64,000 bases of DNA, taken from positions 1 to 64,000 of the forward strand of contig CAKZVD010000052.1 of assembly GCA_937922085.1 (NCBI GenBank), written 5' to 3'. The notes below the pieces were generated by a model. It made no database searches. It saw nothing but the letters and a program-made list of their open reading frames with translations, and was not told the origin of the DNA. Made by a program: the position numbers and the translations under genes. The stretch is from an uncultured Tenacibaculum sp. (GTDB taxonomy: Bacteria; Bacteroidota; Bacteroidia; Flavobacteriales; Flavobacteriaceae). Positions 58,576 through 64,000 of this stretch are shown one piece after another. Within the stretch, counting starts at the first letter, position 1, and every line of letters begins with the position of its first letter.

Positions 58576-59886
58576 TTAGTTCTTTATTTCGTTAAATAAT
58601 TCAGTTAAATACGGATTCAAAAATTTATTCTTTGCATCTAACTCACTTCTTAAAAGTTTAAAAGCTTCCCATTTCTCATAAACTTTCGTTAATTGATTAT
58701 CTTTAGCTGTAAACCGTTTTCCCCAATGTGGTCTTCCTCCATATTTTAAAAATATACTTTCAATACTTTTAAAAGCTTCGTATGTATCTGCAGTAGCAGC
58801 ATTTCTAGAAACACACCCCATTGTAACTATATTTTTTTTATAAGCATAACTTAACCATGAATTATCTTTATATACAAAACGAATATCCATAGGAATATGA
58901 ATAAAAGATTTATTACTCCATTTATTAATCTCTTTTTTTAATTCCTCAAACACTATTGGGAATTGATCCAAACCAATAGTCCATTCTGCTAATTCTAAGG
59001 TAGATCCTCTTGATTTAGTAACTGTTGCTTGATACAAAGAACCTTTATGTTCTTTTCTAGAATTAAAAAAACCTCTATACAAAAGTTTATTAGCTATAGC
59101 AGTAATCCAAGGGAAAACATGTGTGTATTTATATAATATTTTAGAAGTCTTTCTTCTATGTTTTAAATATTTAGGACCTAAATTTTCTTTGATTTTTGTA
59201 TCAGGGTCAATTTTATCACCCGTAATTACATACCCTTTATCTGTATGAGGCAACCATAACACTCTAAGAAAATCGTGTCTTTGTAAACGTTCTTTAATTT
59301 TAGGAAGCCATTCTTTATCACTTTCTGGCCCTTCTTTTACATGTAATGTATAAATAGGCTCGCACTTAAAAGTTATGGTAGACATTACCCCTAAAACACC
59401 CAAAGAAACCCTAACAGCATCCATCAATTTATCTCTCTCATTAACCTCTTTAATAGAACCATCTGCTAAAATTAAACTACATGCTATCATGTATTCACTT
59501 AACAAATTTCCGCTTGTACCATGAGTTCCAGTAGCCAAAGCTCCTCCAATTGTTATTGTATTAATATCTGGTAAACAAGGAATACACCAACCTTTAGATT
59601 CTATTGCTTCTAATAAATCACCTAAAACAACACCTGACTGAACTGTTATTGTACGCTCAGAATCATCATAAGATAAAATCTTATTGTAAGTTGTAATATC
59701 AATTAGTGTATCTGTTCCTGCTGCAATATCTGCGGAAGATTGTTTAGCTCCAAAAAAACGTACCTTATCTGTATTTGCAATAACCTCTTGCAGTTCTTGT
59801 TCTGTTTTTATACTATAAAGAGATTTGTAATTATAGGAAATATTTTTATTCCAACTTACCCAAACACCACTTTTGCTTTGTTTCAT
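58576..59886 (-). CDS. FAD-linked sugar-lactone oxidase (D-arabinono-1,4-lactone oxidase family)
   Basis: 436 residues. N-terminal FAD-binding_4 domain (VRFFGAKQSSADIAAGTDTLIDI, SGVVLGDLLEAIESKGWCIPCLPDINTITIGGALATGTHGTSGN) and a C-terminal ALO domain that ends with GGRPHWGKRF, the HWxK-type motif of aldonolactone oxidases. Such enzymes oxidise an aldonolactone or alditol with O2. No signal peptide. First gene of a pair with the HAD phosphatase, with a -7 box upstream. Confidence 0.88.
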   Translation of the reverse strand: MKQSKSGVWVSWNKNISYNYKSLYSIKTEQELQEVIANTDKVRFFGAKQSSADIAAGTDTLIDITTYNKILSYDDSERTITVQSGVVLGDLLEAIESKGWCIPCLPDINTITIGGALATGTHGTSGNLLSEYMIACSLILADGSIKEVNERDKLMDAVRVSLGVLGVMSTITFKCEPIYTLHVKEGPESDKEWLPKIKERLQRHDFLRVLWLPHTDKGYVITGDKIDPDTKIKENLGPKYLKHRRKTSKILYKYTHVFPWITAIANKLLYRGFFNSRKEHKGSLYQATVTKSRGSTLELAEWTIGLDQFPIVFEELKKEINKWSNKSFIHIPMDIRFVYKDNSWLSYAYKKNIVTMGCVSRNAATADTYEAFKSIESIFLKYGGRPHWGKRFTAKDNQLTKVYEKWEAFKLLRSELDAKNKFLNPYLTELFNEIKN

Positions 59887-59906
59887 TTTATTTTAAAAAT
59901 ATTAAA

Positions 59907-59914
59907 CAAAAGTA
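59907..59914 (-). promoter_or_regulatory. -7 promoter box of the lactone oxidase/HAD pair
   Basis: The minus strand reads TACTTTTG (TAnnTTTG), 20 bases before the ATG at 59886. Confidence 0.6.
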
Positions 59915-59997
59915 TTCGTTTTTAATATAAAAAACTATGATTAGTTTAAAATTATATATATTATTTTCTTCCTTATTTTTAAAGGATATATAGAACC

Positions 59998-60031
59998 AAA
60001 AAGCAAGATAAAGATCTTTATCTTGCTTTTT
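59998..60031 (-). terminator. terminator of the large lipoprotein gene
   Basis: A perfect 34-base palindrome (AAAAAGCAAGATAAAGA and its complement) with T runs; it lies 19 bases beyond the stop of the minus-strand gene at 60051. Confidence 0.8.
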
Positions 60032-60050
60032 AATATAATTTAACTACTTT

Positions 60051-61799
60051 TTACTCTAATGTAAACTCATACCTCATAAATCCAATATTCGTTTTAAATT
60101 CAAGAATATAATTAGTTCCACTAGTTAAGTTAGAAGAATCTGGTATCTCAATAAACTCTGGCAAAGAGTAATTTCCTGAATATAAAAAAGGACTATGTGT
60201 GTAGTTTTGATTGTATAAATATATGAAAACACCTGCTCCACTATCAACAACCCTTACATTCTCTGCAATTGCTCTATCCTTTTTTTCTATATAAATCCTT
60301 CTATTTTCTTGTTTCAAGTCATAATAGTCAGTGAACGAAGCTGCCTCAGTACCATCTGGTAAAACTGCTACATCAAAAACAACTTCATAACTATTGACGT
60401 CTTTAGTCGTTGAGAAAAAATGTACTGGTGCAATTGCTTGAATTTGTCCTTGAAACTGAACATCTTTATCAAAAATAGCTACATAATAATCAATTTCACT
60501 TTCACGTAAATCTTTAAAACAAACTTCACCGAACTCATCTGTTAGTCTATTCTCATAACCGAAAGATAAATTATTAGGAGAGGTAAGTACAGTTAAAGTA
60601 ATAAATCTACTTTTAAATGGATTCCCATTTTTATCTACTATTTTCAAACAAAAACTATAAGGATCTTCAATATCATCGTCTGTATATTTAACATCAAAAA
60701 TTATTTCATATTTCTGATTACTTGTAACATTTAATATTTTTTCTGAATCTTTAAATTTAAAAATGTAATCTCCCTTTCCAGCATTTCTAAAACAAGCCTC
60801 TCCATTATTATCTGAATAAACAGATCTTGTTAAACCATTTATATCTAAAAACACTTTTGTGTTTTGCATAAGTCTACCATCAACATCTTTTAACACTACA
60901 CAAAAATCAATAGCATCTAATAATTTATAATCTAAATTGTATGTTGAAAAATGAGAAGCTTCAAATTCATATTTATTTTCTTTTTTTATTGCTTTTCCTT
61001 CTTCCATCCAAATTCCATACTTTTCACTTAAATGCCAAAAAGGAATTTCATTCTCACCTGAATCACTTGCAGGCATAGTAACTTTTACTGTCTTATTATT
61101 TGCTATTCTTAACACCTTACCTTCAGAATCCTGAATATGTACTGTTAACATACCTTCAGATTTAAGTCCAACTTCTTGATTATCGCTTGTTACACCTGTT
61201 AAATTACCCGGAGATATAGTTAAAAAATCTGTATCCTTTGGATTATAATACACTATTTTCACAGACGCTTCTCCTTTGTAAGTTTCACCATCTTCATAAA
61301 TTAAGGATTCTGAAGGAAATAAAAGCTCTACATTATTTTTTTCAATTACACCTCCGACTTCTGCGTTTAATAAAACTGAGTTTTGCTCTTCAATTAAAAT
61401 AATATCAGTAATTAATTCTCCGTTTGTTGATGGAGTTACAGTTTTTAAGATTTTTTCAAAACCTTCTTTAAATACTTCTACAACAATGTAATTACTATTA
61501 ACAGAAACATCTTCAAAACTTACTTCTCCTAATTCATCTGTATTATTTTCACTTCCATTTATTAACACTTTTGTGTTTTCCAATGGTTGATTTTGTTTAT
61601 CAGTTACTTTAAAACGAAGAGTTGTTGTTATTTTAGAAAAATTTATAACATTAGAAATTTTGCTATCTTGTTCTTCTATAATTTTTGAGTAATTGCTTTT
61701 TTCTTGTTCGATTACTTTTTCAATTTCTTTATCATTATCGTCATTACAAGAGTAAAGAAAAATCAAAGAGAGGATTGTTAATAGAATTTTTTGTTTCAT
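60051..61799 (-). CDS. surface lipoprotein with repeated carboxypeptidase-regulatory-like domains
   Basis: 582 residues. MKQKILLTILSLIFLYSCND gives a lipobox Cys at 18; a coiled-coil segment follows (NDKEIEKVIEQEKSNYSKIIEEQ). Then come Ig-like/carboxypeptidase-regulatory repeats, each with 'xxGxxxFxxV' turns: KQNQPLENTKVLINGSENNTDELGEVSFEDV, DVDGRLMQNTKVFLDINGL and DKNGNPFKSRFITLTVL. A central region with PASDSGENEIPFWHLSEKYGIWMEEG and FEASHFSTYNLDY resembles the GAIN/ZU5-type domain seen in surface proteins of Bacteroidota. Likely anchored to the outer membrane, role unknown. Confidence 0.78.
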   Translation of the reverse strand: MKQKILLTILSLIFLYSCNDDNDKEIEKVIEQEKSNYSKIIEEQDSKISNVINFSKITTTLRFKVTDKQNQPLENTKVLINGSENNTDELGEVSFEDVSVNSNYIVVEVFKEGFEKILKTVTPSTNGELITDIILIEEQNSVLLNAEVGGVIEKNNVELLFPSESLIYEDGETYKGEASVKIVYYNPKDTDFLTISPGNLTGVTSDNQEVGLKSEGMLTVHIQDSEGKVLRIANNKTVKVTMPASDSGENEIPFWHLSEKYGIWMEEGKAIKKENKYEFEASHFSTYNLDYKLLDAIDFCVVLKDVDGRLMQNTKVFLDINGLTRSVYSDNNGEACFRNAGKGDYIFKFKDSEKILNVTSNQKYEIIFDVKYTDDDIEDPYSFCLKIVDKNGNPFKSRFITLTVLTSPNNLSFGYENRLTDEFGEVCFKDLRESEIDYYVAIFDKDVQFQGQIQAIAPVHFFSTTKDVNSYEVVFDVAVLPDGTEAASFTDYYDLKQENRRIYIEKKDRAIAENVRVVDSGAGVFIYLYNQNYTHSPFLYSGNYSLPEFIEIPDSSNLTSGTNYILEFKTNIGFMRYEFTLE

Positions 61800-62197
61800 T
61801 TTTTCAATTATTTTGGGATTATTTAATCTGGCAATAATACATCATATAACACAAATAAAATTGACTTTTCCCATCAAATTTTGAAGCAATTTTATCTCTT
61901 AACAATATGCTTTTTTAATTACAAACAAGAACCAATTATAGATCATGAGCTTCTATGGTATAAAATTAAGATTCAGAATATTCCTTTATTAAAAAATCAC
62001 TTTCAATGGAAAAACTTAGATTGCTATTCAATTCTTCTTTAAATATCCTTTTTTAATTCAATCAATATTTCATTCCTAAAATAGGTTTTAAAGCTCATTA
62101 ATTTGTATTCTTTTTATTATATTGCCAGAGCAATATTAATGTAAACTGAAAAACAAAAAAAAGAATAAATGAAGTTTATTATTAAATTAAAAATATT
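61800..62197. other. intergenic region without a recognised gene
   Basis: 398 bases between the lipoprotein gene and the GG-leader peptide gene. AT-rich, no convincing frame, no hairpin terminator. The last 30 bases must hold the promoter of the peptide gene, but no clean -7 box is seen. Confidence 0.55.
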
Positions 62198-62347
62198 ATG
62201 TTAAAAAAAAGTTTAAATTCCATTAAAAAAGAAAATAAAAATATTATTTCAAAAGAATCATTGAATACAATTTATGGAGGTAATTCTAATGATAAGAAGA
62301 AATTTATTTTAATTTATCATCCTAATGGTTCACCTTCAAAAGAATAA
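62198..62347 (+). CDS. GG-leader peptide (49 aa)
   Basis: 49 codons. The leader MLKKSLNSIKKENKNIISKE plus SLNTIYGG ends in a true double glycine (27-28), and the 21-residue core (NSNDKKKFILIYHPNGSPSK) has no Cys. The leader plan (ISKESLNTIYGG) matches Bacteroidota bacteriocin/pheromone-like precursors cleaved by C39 peptidases. The core is basic and short. It is separate from the Cys-rich cluster and from any transporter in the window. An IS remnant begins 16 bases after its stop, so any partner genes downstream may have been displaced. Confidence 0.65.
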   Translation: MLKKSLNSIKKENKNIISKESLNTIYGGNSNDKKKFILIYHPNGSPSKE

Positions 62348-62362
62348 AAAACATAAAAAAAT

Positions 62363-62888
62363 AGGCTGTCTGAAAAGTAATTTTCAGGCAGTTTTATTTT
62401 AACTCTATTTTAGGATATAAATTATTAACCAATAAAAGTTGGTTGTTAATTAGAGTTATACCTCTAATTGATGTGTATATTTCTTCAAATTATGTGCTAA
62501 AGCTATCAGTCCAGTTTCAATAGTAACTTTTTCAATTCCTCTGAGCATAAATCTTTTAAAGTTCATATTTTGTTTTATATTTCCAAAGACAGCTTCTACA
62601 TCCCAACATCGTTGTTTTCGTTTTTTAGAGAACGTTCTTATGTTTCTCATCTGTTGTCCCATTGGACAATAGTAGCAGTCTTGTTCTTTGTTGTAAAATA
62701 AATTATCGGAAGCGAAAGGGTTTTCAGGAGCTTTTTTACTTTTCTGCTCCTTATCAAAATAATTGTATTTCACATAAGCTGTAATGTTTTTTGATTGTAT
62801 TCTTTGAAAATAACAGGACTTTTCATACTATTAAGTTACGAAAATCCCAAATTTTATGCAAAAAAGAAGCTGCCTTTTCAGACAGCCT
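62363..62888. mobile_element. IS1182-type insertion sequence remnant (about 0.53 kb)
   Basis: Bounded by 15-bp perfect inverted repeats: AGGCTGTCTGAAAAG (62363-62377) and CTTTTCAGACAGCCT (62874-62888). Inside is the 3' part of a transposase gene on the minus strand. A full element would be about 1.6 kb, so about 1 kb is lost from the 5' side of the gene while both ends remain. Confidence 0.8.
62456..62773 (-). pseudogene. IS1182-family transposase, C-terminal fragment
   Basis: 105 codons from the first ATG; the frame stays open a little further up (ITAYVKYNYF). It contains ENPFASDNLFYNKEQDCYYCPMGQQM, which is the Cys-containing middle part of IS1182 transposases, then jumps to the C-terminal VEAVFGNIKQNMNFKRFMLRG and KVTIETGLIALAHNLKK. 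The catalytic N-terminal half (DDE first Asp residues) is missing, and the usual Cys-rich stretch between the two parts is shortened. Not functional alone, but the intact ends could be mobilised by a full copy elsewhere. Confidence 0.82.
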
Positions 62889-63330
62889 CTTTTCATTTCA
62901 CTTCTAATGTAATAATCTCTAATATAGATCAACAGTTAAATACATACTTTTTTATTTGCATTTTAATCTAAATATTTCTAATCGAGCGAAGTTTAAATTT
63001 AATTTATAATCTAAAGACTCTCAACTCCACTGAAACCGACAACCAAACACACCTTAAAAACTATAAATCAACACACTAATACACACTCATCTATTAGCCT
63101 TTAAATATATTTTTATCAAAATTACTTCCAAATTCTACTTCTTTCGTGGATAAGAAACCTTCGTTTATTCCATTTTTTCAATTTCCTCTTCTTTTCTAAT
63201 GTAACTTCATAACAGAAATAAAAAGCTAGCACAAATTATTTCTTCTTGTTAAAAAAATAAAATAATAGCAACCCCAACTGTGTTTTCAGTAATAACAAAC
63301 CTCCTATTAACATTTTATTTAACAATTAAC
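62889..63330. other. intergenic region without a recognised gene
   Basis: About 440 bases after the IS remnant. No convincing frame and no RNA gene known to me. Short runs such as CTTTCGTGGATAAGAAACC resemble the leader hairpin further on (CTTCGTGGAGCAG), which may be chance. Confidence 0.5.
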
Positions 63331-63400
63331 CAAACTTCGTGGAGCAGTAACCACTATAAAAAACGAAGCGGAATCCGAAAAGCTTTATGAGTAGGAAAAC
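63331..63400 (+). promoter_or_regulatory. possible structured leader RNA of the 96-aa gene
   Basis: CTTCGT (63336-63341) pairs with ACGAAG (63363-63368) around an inner TGG/CCA hairpin, followed by CGG-AAT-CCG. It ends about 15-40 bases before the ATG at 63415. The G+C content is higher than in the flanks. I cannot assign it to a known riboswitch class. Confidence 0.35.
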
Positions 63401-63414
63401 TAAACACTATAAAA

Positions 63415-63705
63415 ATGAGTACTTTAACACAAGAACAAGTAATACCACAAATAAACGAAGCTAATAACTCTACAGATAATGATAGACCATGGGGTCAATT
63501 TGGATGTATAGGTACTGCCTATGGTAAAGTTATAGCAAACTTTCATCCTAGTAGCGATAAAAATAAATATTATACTGTAGTTGTTCCTTCTAATCTAGAA
63601 AAATTTGTTTTAATAGCTTTAGAAAATAAATTAACTGTTTTAGCTTCTTTCGATGGAGGCATTAAACCATACGCTAATATTTCTGATTTAATTATCTATA
63701 ATTAA
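63415..63705 (+). CDS. small protein of unknown function
   Basis: 96 residues, no signal or membrane segment. The N-terminal 25 residues are polar (STLTQEQVIPQINEANNSTDND), and the rest looks like a small beta domain (RPWGQFGCIGTAYGKVIANFHPSSDKNKYYTVVVPS, LEKFVLIALENKLTVLASFDGGIKPYANIS). I do not recognise the family. A structured region precedes it and a strong terminator follows, so it is a single-gene unit. Confidence 0.6.
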   Translation: MSTLTQEQVIPQINEANNSTDNDRPWGQFGCIGTAYGKVIANFHPSSDKNKYYTVVVPSNLEKFVLIALENKLTVLASFDGGIKPYANISDLIIYN

Positions 63706-63720
63706 TCTTTTATTATAGAT

Positions 63721-63756
63721 AATAATCTCAGTTTTAAATTTAAAACTGAGATTATT
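63721..63756. terminator. bidirectional terminator between the 96-aa gene and adenine deaminase
   Basis: A perfect 36-base palindrome (AATAATCTCAGTTTTAAA and its complement). Its right end overlaps the stop codon of the adenine deaminase gene by five bases. Confidence 0.8.
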
Positions 63757-64000
63757 TTATTTCTATCGAAGTAAACTGAAAAGTATTTCCATCAAACAAT
63801 CCTTTATCAGATAATTTTAACGACGGAATAACTAATAAAGCCATAAAAGATAGTGTCATGTATGGTGCACGTAATTTACTCCCCATTTCCTTAGCCATTA
63901 TATCTAACTTAGTATACGCTTTTCCAATTTCTTTTGCGGGTTTATCACTCATGATTCCTGCAACAGGCAATGAAACAATTTTTTCATTGGTATCTGACAC
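63752..64000 (-). CDS. adenine deaminase, C-terminal part (5' end outside window)
   Basis: The last 82 residues of a protein running off the window edge: [63 protein letters not shown]. This is the C-terminal segment of Ade-type adenine deaminases (EC 3.5.4.2), in which LPVAGIMS and [22 protein letters not shown] are typical. It converts adenine to hypoxanthine. The catalytic metal-binding part is outside. The GTG at the edge is only the first codon in view, not a start. Confidence 0.85.
   Translation of the reverse strand: MSDTNEKIVSLPVAGIMSDKPAKEIGKAYTKLDIMAKEMGSKLRAPYMTLSFMALLVIPSLKLSDKGLFDGNTFQFTSIEIK

Noticed and set aside
1..64000. CRISPR array
   Set aside because: No regularly spaced direct repeats of 24-40 bases and no cas gene were seen.

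Overview
The window is AT-rich chromosomal DNA from a member of the Flavobacteriaceae (Bacteroidota), probably a marine genus near Tenacibaculum or Polaribacter. Evidence: many genes are preceded by the Bacteroidota -7 promoter box TAnnTTTG instead of Shine-Dalgarno sites; there is a gldA-type gliding motility ATPase, a hybrid two-component regulator, a Porin_10-type porin, a DUF5686 outer-membrane protein, BlaI/BlaR1-like pairs, NhaC, K+-dependent membrane pyrophosphatase and several lipoproteins. The genus is an inference.

Layout. 1-7.2 kb (minus strand): a 7TMR-DISM sensor cut by the window edge, comM, a basic secreted protein and a sugar-type hybrid sensor/AraC regulator. 7.24-11.68 kb: a 4.4-kb integrative element in a tRNA-Leu(UAG) gene, bounded by an 80-bp perfect direct repeat. 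It carries a tyrosine integrase, a HAD phosphatase of the RNA-repair type, a ParB/sulfiredoxin-like protein, a lipoprotein, an XRE regulator and a likely 41-codon gene. 11.9-24 kb: an M20 dipeptidase, three tandem DUF3857/transglutaminase-like proteins (two without the catalytic Cys and His), a BlaI/BlaR1 pair with three visible operators, a frameshifted DUF4407 gene, a cold-shock protein and rpsP-rimM. 24-46 kb: small lipoproteins, PhnA, three paralogous secreted fibre-like proteins, a nucleoid-associated protein, rnhB, a porin, nhaC, a PLP lyase with a divergent Lrp regulator, membrane pyrophosphatase (frameshifted) beside soluble pyrophosphatase, DUF5686 and pdhB.

46.9-64 kb: a GT-C-like membrane protein, etfBA, a bifunctional nuclease, a CNT nucleoside transporter, a secreted protein with a possible clan CD protease dyad, then four tandem short genes for cysteine-rich peptides with near-identical double-glycine-like leaders. 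These four peptides (two of which fall below 60 codons) are the best candidate for an undescribed system: conserved leader, variable 6-Cys core, and no processing enzyme in the window. After a strong terminator comes thyA / small gene / folA / GNAT / gldA, then a HAD phosphatase with a sugar-lactone oxidase, a large lipoprotein, a lone GG-leader peptide gene, a 0.5-kb IS1182-type remnant, an uncharacterised small protein with a structured leader, and the 3' end of adenine deaminase.

Two genes (DUF4407 and hppA) are each broken by one missing A in an A run. This points to sequencing error or -1 slippage rather than real decay, so coordinates there should be read with care.
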